Assembly: GCA_000969725.1 (NCBI GenBank)
Contig: JXSR01S072135.1
Direction: 5' to 3' (one strand)
DNA from: Ophiothrix spiculata
Taxonomy: Eukaryota > Echinodermata > Ophiuroidea > Amphilepidida > Ophiotrichidae
DNA: 26,139 nt
Below, in pieces: positions 23,001 through 26,139 of this stretch; position 1 is the first letter of the stretch; the number at the start of each line of letters is the position of its first letter. A program made the position numbers and the translations under genes. Under the pieces are notes generated by a model, which saw nothing but the letters and a program-made list of their open reading frames with translations, was not told the origin of the DNA and searched no databases.

Positions 23001-24312
23001 CAACAACAATTGCCATCTATGAGAGGGGTTGTATACAGACAAAAGCTATATTACAACTCTTAAATCAGTACTATAATATTTTGATAAAAAATAAATACAA
23101 AGCTTATGAAGAAATGTGACTATCCAAAAGCATATTGAAGTGTATTATGTCAAAAACTTGTTTTGCCACCGGTAAATGGATAAAGAGCAAATGCGTGCTT
23201 TCCTATGCTAATACACGTAGAATTAAATTCGAGATCACAAAATTAATTCAACAAATGGTAATAACAGAAAAAGTATGCATATTTAAGCCAAATCGTTTGG
23301 AGGGTATCAATATCTGCCAAAACCAAACCAAATAAGCTAAAAAATCAAAAGTCATGGGTGGCAACTTAAGGAGGCTTCATTTTAACACTTTATAGCATTG
23401 CTTAAAGTTTGTATGGACAAGAGAGAAACTAGGAATTAGAACAGGTTTAAAGATAAATTGGTCTACGTCAAGATTACTACTGCCATAAACGGTCCTTTTA
23501 AAATATTGTTGAACTGCAACAGGTTTAAAATATTGAAGCATTAGCCACGATCATCAAAGTGAACGTCAACTTTCCTCAACACCTACTGATTTTATTGCAT
23601 TTTTAGAAAGTACTTCCAACTATTAACTAATAACCATAGCCATTCTTGTTGAACTTAAACATTTATAGCAAAACAGACAATTATTTGTGCTTTGAATTTC
23701 TCATTCTTTGGAGAATGAGAAATAGAAACACTGCTGATAGAACCCGAAGAAATGAATTTGGCTGAAAATTGTCTTTTTAGAGCAAGTAATATGATTTTGT
23801 TTGTTTGTATTGATTCTATTAAGGTCTTCCTTTGATTCAAATAAATTTTCAAAATACCATGCGATATGCGGTGTTTTTTTCTATTTTTCAACATGGGAAA
23901 GTTGATATTTGTCTTGTGATTCATGATGATTTCATCAAATTTCTTCATACGCTTATATCTTTGATATGATGTTCATCCTGGTCTTCTCAATCTCTCATAG
24001 AATATAATCATCTTTTGGTTTTCCTAAAGAAAAAGCGACTCATTGCAGGGATATTTTTGCCAAATTCATTAAAAAGAAAAAACAAAATCTAAACTAAAAT
24101 TCATGTTCAGCATTTTGACCATCAAAGACATGCAGTGAAAAATCCAACGGGATGTGAGACAAACAAAAATTTTCTCAATTGAACCTACCAGTTCTTTCCT
24201 CTTCATGCATAACATGAGTTCTACAAATAGCTTCTCTGTTTGCTTTGCATTGAAACTAAATGTCTGCCGGATTGTGGATAAAAGCTGGTCCTTCAGGTAA
24301 TCATTCAATTCT
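4907..24312 (-). CDS. TRPM: TRPM-family cation channel, partial gene (ten internal exons)
   Basis: The coding exons, in transcript order, are 24312-24189, 22529-22356, 12349-12215, 11621-11571, 10566-10438, 10017-9752, 8762-8534, 7917-7723, 6066-5869 and 5035-4907. Each is bounded by AG and GT, and the phases agree throughout: phase 0 everywhere except phase 2 entering the first exon and at the 9752/8762 junction. The joined frame is about 543 codons. Known TRPM blocks appear in the right order: [79 protein letters not shown] and an S1-S2 membrane region. TRPM proteins are tetrameric plasma- or organelle-membrane cation channels. Missing here are the N-terminus, S3-S6, pore, TRP helix and any C-terminal kinase or NUDT9-like domain, so ion selectivity and function cannot be told. 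Orthology to the alpha-TRPM group is recalled, not computed. Confidence 0.95.
5355..5770. repeat. Degenerate ~140-bp tandem repeats in the exon I/J intron
   Basis: A phrase of the form CCAAAAT-ATGA-ATTTTAT, followed about 50 bp later by AATTGATGC, recurs near 5364, 5511 and 5648. The first two are separated by CA-rich strings (CACATCCACC, CCATACCCACCACACCC). The copies are old and AT-rich. Otherwise the 5036-5868 intron shows nothing else. Confidence 0.5.
5869..6066 (-). CDS. TRPM: TRPM exon I (linker and start of S1)
   Basis: Sixty-six codons, phase 0. The acceptor has a clear pyrimidine tract (cttttcctatcaatttag) and the donor is the strong TCT/GTAAGT. The last 20 residues, from [20 protein letters not shown], match [20 protein letters not shown] of TRPMs and begin S1. 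The first 46 residues, with [12 protein letters not shown] and a run STTTTRR, have no counterpart I recognise. I chose this acceptor because it is the only one found that is in phase with exon H; the AGs within the linker are out of phase or badly placed. A related open segment lies 180 bp upstream at 6127-6271. Confidence 0.82.
6127..6271 (-). other. Probable duplicated piece of TRPM exon I
   Basis: On the minus strand this stretch is open and reads [17 protein letters not shown], then DMHSPCNT. This parallels [17 protein letters not shown], then NMNSPCST, in exon I. The offset is 180 bp, and the two copies share the linker half but not the conserved VYEF-S1 half. Several differences fall on third codon positions without changing the residue (GGG/GGT, GTG/GTA, ACC/ACT, TTG/TTA, CCA/CCT). 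The AG that serves exon I is not present at the matching position here, and I see no good donor. It may therefore be a decayed exon copy, a cryptic alternative exon, or plain intronic duplication. Confidence 0.5.
6292..6413. mobile_element. 122-bp MITE with TA target duplication, copy 1
   Basis: The ends are GGCAAATCAAAAATTTATTGG and its near-complement at the right (about 31 bp, reaching GGACAA and GTAAAC). TA flanks both ends (6290-6291, 6414-6415). The spacer is only about 60 bp. A TA duplication fits the Tc1/mariner/pogo group. A second copy lies at 11682-11802. Confidence 0.85.
6744..7675. mobile_element. 932-bp inverted-repeat element, complete copy
   Basis: The first 27 bases (GGTCATGTGT, then GGGT-ACCT) recur inverted at 7649-7675 with about six mismatches. 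AATA stands on both outer sides and may be a 4-bp target duplication, though this is weak in AT-rich DNA. No transposase is visible. Inside are a double TACAGGGTG motif (near 6923 and 6940) and a doubled GCTCCGCATCCTGCA at 7445-7475. The left 550 bp is shared with the copy at 20955-21500. Confidence 0.72.
7723..7917 (-). CDS. TRPM: TRPM exon H (pre-S1 hydrophobic segment and acidic linker)
   Basis: About 65 codons beginning [16 protein letters not shown], matching the family's VILGILLPPxILxLEF pre-S1 segment. An acidic tail with EMEEED and SEEDDDDVD follows. The acceptor is ttgtcattgcag. The donor is uncertain: GTA/GTATAG (start 7723) or CTG/GTAGTA (7729). Both are phase 0 and differ by two valines. 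The acidic linker before S1 is also charged and poorly conserved in relatives, so homology is only clear for the first 20 or so residues. Confidence 0.88.
7918..8533. other. TRPM intron between exons G and H
   Basis: Nothing beyond short repeats of AAGTG and CACTTAA around 8168-8240, which could fold locally. Confidence 0.6.
8534..8762 (-). CDS. TRPM: TRPM exon G
   Basis: One base completing a Gln codon, then 76 codons from [14 protein letters not shown] to QKYINLR. Phase 2 in and phase 0 out. The acceptor is ccattctgcag and the donor is AGG/GTATGT. The blocks [38 protein letters not shown] and [15 protein letters not shown] correspond to the TRPM pattern LAVELLDQSYKxDE, [21 protein letters not shown] and IAHTCSQMLLTDMWMG. 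The cysteine-containing helices sit directly before the pre-S1 segment of the next exon. Confidence 0.95.
8763..9751. other. TRPM intron between exons F and G
   Basis: Holds the interspersed repeat at 8945-9085. The remainder shows no gene or element. Confidence 0.6.
8945..9085. repeat. Interspersed repeat, copy 1
   Basis: It shares with 15886-16015 the phrases GAGGATGGGGCTGTTAT (GAGGACGAGGCTGTTAT there), AAATACATAAGAAAT, GGTATACCAA, ATCTCCAAAACTAT (ATCTCAAAAACTAT there) and AGAATTAGG. No terminal repeats were found, so the class is unknown. Confidence 0.65.
9752..10017 (-). CDS. TRPM: TRPM exon F ([14 protein letters not shown] block)
   Basis: Eighty-eight codons plus two bases, from [12 protein letters not shown] to DELRRYA, phase 0 in and phase 2 out. 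The acceptor is gttctttacag and the donor is CACA/GTGAGT. The diagnostic segment [20 protein letters not shown], followed by [18 protein letters not shown], matches [35 protein letters not shown] of the TRPM1/3/6/7 group (recalled). The exon forms part of the fourth melastatin homology region, made of paired helices just before the membrane domain. Confidence 0.95.
10018..10437. other. TRPM intron between exons E and F
   Basis: AT-rich with no recognised element. Confidence 0.6.
10438..10566 (-). CDS. TRPM: TRPM exon E
   Basis: Forty-three codons, phase 0, from [13 protein letters not shown] to PTQFRR. The acceptor is cttttccatcag and the donor is AGG/GTAAGA. The blocks [16 protein letters not shown] and [14 protein letters not shown] match the family pattern (S/F)LxDIGLVIEYLMGGxYRxxYTRKRFRxLY. 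The long charged insertion that vertebrate TRPM1/3/6/7 carry after this point is absent or short here, because the next exon reaches the FIWAVLMKR block after about 32 residues. Confidence 0.93.
10567..11570. other. TRPM intron between exons D and E
   Basis: Pyrimidine- and purine-rich tracts near 10855-10990; no gene or terminal-repeat element seen. Confidence 0.6.
11571..11621 (-). CDS. TRPM: TRPM exon D (51-bp small exon)
   Basis: Seventeen codons, [17 protein letters not shown], phase 0 on both sides. It lies between the acceptor tctatttttag and the donor AAG/GTAAGG. It corresponds to the family stretch after LEELYNT, which reads roughly GPSNTLYHLVRDVKK. The frame, the splice sites and its place between exons C and E make it convincing. 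A 121-bp MITE ends about 60 bp upstream of its acceptor, so the acceptor-proximal intron is short of unique sequence. Confidence 0.9.
11682..11802. mobile_element. 121-bp MITE with TA target duplication, copy 2
   Basis: This is the same family and orientation as 6292-6413. It shares TTATTGGACA, the central AAACAGAAATCCA-GGTGCAGGGCCT block and the right arm TTTTTGTTTAC, then CGCC. TA flanks both ends (11680-11681, 11803-11804). It lies about 60 bp upstream of the acceptor of the 51-bp TRPM exon D. Confidence 0.85.
12215..12349 (-). CDS. TRPM: TRPM exon C
   Basis: Exactly 45 codons, phase 0, from [13 protein letters not shown] to RLEELYNT. The acceptor is tttgctttcag and the donor is ACA/GTAAGA. 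The stretch [20 protein letters not shown] matches the ankyrin-like DRVDFVKLLIENGVxMxxFL segment of TRPM proteins almost residue for residue. Joined to exon B it restores the family spacing between the W of GRDW and LEQ (six residues between W and the E of EQ, as in WPVGSLEQ), which confirms the splice across the 10-kb intron. Confidence 0.95.
12440..12655. mobile_element. Possible small fold-back element
   Basis: The left end has GGACTAAAGTTAGTC and GACTAA. The right end has their inverted relative GTTTAGTCCTGGACTAAAC, itself a near-perfect palindrome. Matching over the arms is about 75 percent with a gap, and I see no target duplication, so this is a tentative call. Confidence 0.4.
12980..13493 (-). 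mobile_element. tRNA-derived SINE with Deu-like middle, interrupted by a poly-G element
   Basis: Read on the minus strand from about 13493, it has an A box (TGGTGCAGTGGTTGGAGC) and a B box (GGTTCAAGTCC) at tRNA spacing. A stretch resembling the Deu domain follows (GTGTTGAATCCTTGAGCAAG, then ATTGCTCCTCCCCAACC). It continues on the far side of the 13021-13364 insertion with AACCAGGTGACAGAAATGGGTAC. The 3' limit near 12980 is approximate. The tRNA-like head, about 13418-13493, is not a working tRNA gene. Confidence 0.75.
13021..13364. mobile_element. Poly-G/CAC inverted-repeat element 1, inserted in a SINE
   Basis: The left end is CCTGGGGGGGGGGCACTCA. The right end reverse-complements to CC, then a G run, then CACTCA. 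An exact 8-bp duplication GTTGGGGA flanks it (13013-13020, 13365-13372). It is 344 bp with no coding capacity. An 8-bp target duplication suggests the hAT superfamily (inference). The interior repeats the words TTCACTAGACCC-type and GGTAGGTATGTCA seen in the sibling copies. Confidence 0.85.
13858..14381. repeat. Diverged tandem duplication in the large intron
   Basis: The block TTCAAAAATCAATCTT, AGGAGATT, AAGGACCT and TGATCAATATT occurs at 13868 and again at 14213. GAATGGCATGTTG-ACATTAATGAAGC occurs at 14142 and 14342. The second unit lacks about 145 bp of the first. No coding signal is visible. Confidence 0.75.
14382..16085. other. Large-intron stretch, no supported gene
   Basis: Open frames at 14710-14922 (minus) and 14960-15262 (plus) have no recognised motif. 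Repeats at 15715-16015 are described separately. Confidence 0.5.
15886..16015. repeat. Interspersed repeat, copy 2
   Basis: This is the partner of 8945-9085. It directly follows a stretch, 15715-15880, with two copies of a TCCAA-ATGGC-ATC phrase followed by GCCAT-TTGAAAAT. Confidence 0.6.
16094..16454. mobile_element. Poly-G inverted-repeat element 2
   Basis: The left end is CC followed by a run of G, and the right end is CCCCCCAGG. An exact 8-bp duplication GAATCTAC lies on both sides (16086-16093, 16455-16462). It is 361 bp. The stretch GGTAGGTATGTGCAGATCC near the left end and GGCACATACCCTATC near the right are inverted relatives of each other and of the sibling copies. Confidence 0.82.
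16672..17039. mobile_element. Poly-G/CAC inverted-repeat element 3
   Basis: The left end CCCGGGGGGGGCACTGAC and the right end, reverse-complementing to CCAGGGGGGGGCACCCAAC, form the inverted repeat. Near-identical 8-bp flanks GATTCAAT (16664-16671) and GATTAAAT (17040-17047) fit an aged target duplication. The interior has several GTTCCCTAGA and AGACCCCC phrases, as in element 1. Length 368 bp. Confidence 0.8.
17048..18555. other. Large-intron stretch, nothing recognised
   Basis: AT-rich sequence with scattered short open frames and no inverted ends that I could detect. Confidence 0.5.
18556..18807 (-). mobile_element. tRNA-like element with telomere-like inverted ends, copy 1 (diverged)
   Basis: It begins ATAACCCTA and ends GGGTTAGGGTTAA. 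The minus strand carries a B-box-like GGTGTTCGAACC. The right part (CTATGATGTATTTGGACTTA, then CTTGATTT) matches the two copies near 21651-22214. In this copy TAAGTCCGAATACATCATA near the left end is the inverted relative of that right-hand motif. Confidence 0.65.
18976..19186. mobile_element. MITE with TTA target duplication
   Basis: The left end GGTTGCGATCACATA and the right end, reverse-complementing to GGCTGGGCTCACATA, match at 12 of 15 positions. TTA flanks both ends (18973-18975, 19187-19189). It is 211 bp, non-coding, and of the same general type as 658-820. Confidence 0.65.
19190..19768. other. Large-intron stretch, nothing recognised
   Basis: Contains only a short palindrome (ATTGATTATTGATTTTC with its inverted relative) near 19245-19275. 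Confidence 0.5.
19769..19986. mobile_element. Poly-G inverted-repeat element 4, divergent subfamily
   Basis: The left arm runs AGGGGCGCACCATGAGATTT and then CCAGGGGGGAGCAGGAAGT. The right arm is its inverted relative (CTGCTCTCCCCTGGAAATCT, then the CCCCC run). The arms are about 38 bp, longer and better matched than in the other three copies. The exact boundary and target duplication are unclear. Confidence 0.68.
19987..20954. other. Large-intron stretch, nothing recognised
   Basis: AT-rich. A short hairpin CATTGTCAGACAATG occurs near 20485. No gene or element boundary seen. Confidence 0.5.
20955..21500. mobile_element. Truncated second copy of the 932-bp element
   Basis: It matches 6744-7300 over its length. 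Shared landmarks are the AAACTTTAAA-CTATTCA-ATTAGGAT block, the two TACAGGGTG motifs, ACATAAGAAATATTT, the phrase ATCACAAGTACCATCCAGTA, and the end CCACTTGTACCT. Similarity stops near 21500, and the right third with its terminal repeat is missing. Confidence 0.8.
21651..22214 (-). mobile_element. tRNA-like element with telomere-like inverted ends, tandem pair
   Basis: Two copies, 21651-21920 and 21936-22214, repeat with a 284-285 bp period. On the minus strand each has a B box GGTTCGAATCC and, about 50 bp before it, an A-box-like TGCTCGGTGGCTTGGT. Copy 1 starts TTAACCCTAACC and ends with the exact inverse GGTTAGGGTTAA; copy 2 is nearly so. The shared interior runs TTTAAAAACTATC, TATAAAAAATCCCCCTTTTC, GCCACCGAGCAGGCGCTGCC and TATTTGGACTTA. 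The pair looks SINE-like but has an extra stretch before the tRNA-like part. Confidence 0.75.
22356..22529 (-). CDS. TRPM: TRPM exon B
   Basis: Exactly 58 codons, phase 0 on both sides, from ITVFCL to HGRDWS. The acceptor is cttaatcatccacag, with a fair branch-point candidate (cttaat) just upstream. The donor is the strong TCT/GTAAGT. Visible family blocks are [26 protein letters not shown] and QIFVHGRDW (QIFIYGQQW in vertebrate TRPMs, recalled). It belongs to the cytosolic N-terminal region, which packs around the channel body. A 294-bp inverted-repeat element begins only 27 bp upstream of its acceptor, and a 10-kb intron follows. Confidence 0.95.
22556..22849. mobile_element. 294-bp inverted-repeat element next to TRPM exon B
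   Basis: The ends GGTATTCAAA and TTTGAATACC continue inward as AGAGTTGTTGATCGCAA and TCAACAAC, and their inverted relatives TTGTTGAT and TTGCGATGAACAACTCT. That gives arms of about 45 bp. Inside, the hairpin GTGGCTTTAGCCACC occurs twice (near 22634 and 22754), each with a CATCCATGCGTC or GCGTCTGCG neighbour. No target duplication was found. It lies 27 bp upstream of the exon B acceptor. Confidence 0.75.
22850..24188. other. TRPM intron between exons A and B
   Basis: Apart from the element at 22556-22849, nothing recognisable. The minus-strand frame at 23655-23948 has no family signature. Confidence 0.6.
24189..24312 (-). CDS. TRPM: TRPM exon A (end of the N-terminal melastatin homology region)
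   Basis: One carried-over base plus 41 codons, starting [14 protein letters not shown] and ending [10 protein letters not shown]. The acceptor is tttgtcttctag and the donor is CTG/GTAGGT. The family has the pattern LxxQLLxTIxKTF followed by LMECMKKKELITVF, and the match continues directly into the next exon. Entry is phase 2, so an upstream exon exists. In relatives it carries a VVVCDGSGRASD-type block, and I could not find that block in 24313-26139, so it probably lies beyond the window. Confidence 0.93.
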
Positions 24313-25258
24313 CTAGAAGACAAAGCAAATAGGTCAAGATAATTAAACAGGTGTTTTCAGAGAAAAATGTAAATGCTGCATTCCATTAAAAATATTAATA
24401 TGATGTACATTCAGGGTAAGAAATTTTAATTCAAAAAATTTGTGAAAAATTTTAATTTTGTTTTTTTGTATTTTTTAAAACAAATATAGGTGCTATATGG
24501 CAACCAAGTGATAATGTGTACAAGTTACAACTGTGTACAAAACCAAATGACAAAGTCTAATAAATAGCACATGATATAACTGCGTGCAATAAACTGGAAT
24601 TAGTCTAAAATCGAAAATTCTTCCCATTATTCTGTCTTTCACACCACGGAGGCGTCCCTTGAATTTAATGCATTTGCACTATTGGGATTAGCCTGGCTTA
24701 CAGCCGAATGTTATAAATAAATAAACAAGGGGCTGATATCAATATCATCTCCTCTAGCTTTACCCACCAGTTGCATGGTGAGAACTACCACATGTCAAAT
24801 TGTGAATCCATACGCAGTGTTATGTCCAAAGGGACTTGATCCGACAAATTTATCAAATTTCATTTTATCTAAAGGTCACCTTCTAACTACATCATTAACA
24901 AATCCAGGTATATCTAAGGTTGTGTATCTACTTAGGTCGTGTTGCTGGGCAGTTATATGTGAAAATTACAGGTGCACAGCTAATTTATTTCGATTTGTTT
25001 GTATTGTGTAAGTAATCCCCGTAAGTTAAATGCAAACATTGAACCAATGATATCATAAAACCAACAGGACAGTTGTATCCCAACGAGTGCAGTCTCTGTG
25101 AACTTTCATCTCAATGCACATTTGACATGAGAAAGCACAATTTTGTGCACAATATGCAAACTATCAAATGTTTCACATTTAACACATAAAGTGTTCTGAA
25201 AAAGAAACTTGTAACGGTACGCTTAGTTTTGGATCTAGTCTACTATCCTAAATCTAGT
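24313..25258. other. TRPM upstream intron
   Basis: Exon A enters at phase 2, so this should be intron. I looked for the expected upstream TRPM block and did not find it. No other gene is seen. Confidence 0.55.
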
Positions 25259-25605
25259 CCCAAATCCTAAATTATCTCTCTTATCGGGCAAGGTAACAAA
25301 ATTTCATAAGGAATCAAAACTTACAAATTTTGAGTACAACGCCATGAATGCTGTGTGCATCATGACTTTTAAAATGCCCTATAATTATTACAAGTTTGCA
25401 TCAATATTTTGTGCTGTATTACAATAAGAGTTTGATGGTCCATGATACTAAGAGGGAGATAAGCAGTAATTGATACGGGCGTGCATGGGGTATTGCGTTA
25501 CGTTTTTGCTGGGAATGTTTTACTGTGGCCTTTAAATTTGTAAATTTTGTTTCCTTACAAAATTTTGTTACCGTGCCTGATAAGCGAGACAGTCTCGGAT
25601 TTTGG
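25259..25605. mobile_element. Fold-back element with about 75-bp inverted arms
   Basis: The left arm CTTATCGGGCAAGGTAACAA, then AATTTC-TAAGGAATCAAAAC, then TTACAAATTT is repeated inverted near 25531-25605 with roughly 85 percent identity. The loop is about 190 bp and non-coding. The outer limits are approximate and no target duplication was seen. Confidence 0.7.
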
Positions 25606-26139
25606 AAGAAATTTTGTACCATATCACAGGAACATATCCACTTATATTAAGTTTTATTATTTCAGTCTGATAACTATTTGATTTAGTAGAATTGATCTAG
25701 AACAAAGTGTATAAATTTCTTTTTCGGAACACTTCATTATATACAAATACTGACTGCTCATTAAGGTAATAGTAAAATTATATATAGATTCCTGTCCTAT
25801 GCTTGTTTAAAAGTGGTGGGCTTAGACTTAACTAGGCCCAATAAATTTGCTATTCATGGGTATAGTTTTCAGTAAGCCCGCTCAATATATTTTGCACCAT
25901 GCAACTATAAGCATTCATGGTCAAACACACGGTACAGTACTGTTATCTTATACACACAATTCGGCACGGTTAGCATTAAAAGGAGAAACAGATATCGTAA
26001 TTCATCATCGGGCATTTTATATGCTAAAATGGATCTCTTAATGAACAGATGATAAAAATCTATATATTTTGTATATAAAACGAATATTGACTGTTTTTGG
26101 TATGGTTAAAATTGTTTCCCCTTGGTATTATACGCCCAT
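25606..26139. other. Non-coding stretch at the window end
   Basis: AT-rich and without recognised features; probably the same upstream intron. Confidence 0.5.

Noticed and set aside
24313-26139. Upstream TRPM exon with a CDGSGRASD-like block
   Set aside because: Searched the minus strand by eye and found no such block or other TRPM-like segment.
1-26139. Virus-like or LTR elements
   Set aside because: No long terminal direct repeats, primer-binding site, reverse transcriptase, integrase, capsid or polymerase motif was seen.

Overview
This window is animal nuclear DNA. It is AT-rich and intron-rich, and has no prokaryotic gene layout. The only gene I can support is on the minus strand: the middle of a TRPM-family cation channel (melastatin-type TRP), spread over ten exons between 24312 and 4907. 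The exons splice with GT-AG junctions and one continuous reading frame, giving about 543 codons. In transcript order they encode the end of the cytoplasmic melastatin homology regions, a pre-S1 hydrophobic segment, an acidic/threonine-rich linker, and S1 plus most of S2. The N-terminal start (upstream of 24312) and the rest of the channel (S3-S6, pore, TRP helix, tail) lie outside the window or were not found in it. By eye the sequence is closest to the TRPM1/3/6/7 (alpha-TRPM) side of the family, e.g. its MKRKEL/ITVF, DRVDFVKLL-like and WAVLMKR blocks.

The organism is probably a marine invertebrate deuterostome, perhaps an echinoderm. The reasons are the compact 0.3-2 kb introns, an invertebrate-like TRPM sequence, tRNA-derived SINEs with a Deu-like middle, and poly-G/CAC terminal-inverted-repeat elements that recall echinoderm genomes. 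That placement is an inference from memory and is weak.

Layout, low to high coordinates: 1-4900 is intron or sequence 3' of the last visible exon, with three non-autonomous DNA elements (658-820, 1757-2485, 4140-4531). 4907-12349 holds eight exons with short introns, a 61-bp duplication over a splice donor (4813-4934), a probable duplicated exon piece (6127-6271), a 932-bp inverted-repeat element (6744-7675) and two copies of a 122-bp TA-flanked MITE. 12350-22355 is one 10-kb intron packed with mobile DNA: four poly-G elements (three with 8-bp target duplications, one of them inside a SINE), a TTA-flanked MITE, three copies of a tRNA-like element bounded by telomere-like inverted motifs, and a truncated second copy of the 932-bp element. 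22356-24312 holds two exons, with a 294-bp inverted-repeat element only 27 bp from an acceptor site. 24313-26139 is the next upstream intron, with one fold-back element.

I found no RNA gene, CRISPR array, virus-like element, promoter or transposase gene. I do not see a new multi-gene system. The observations most worth a second look are the duplicated exon and duplicated donor inside the TRPM gene and the compact families of non-autonomous elements in its introns.
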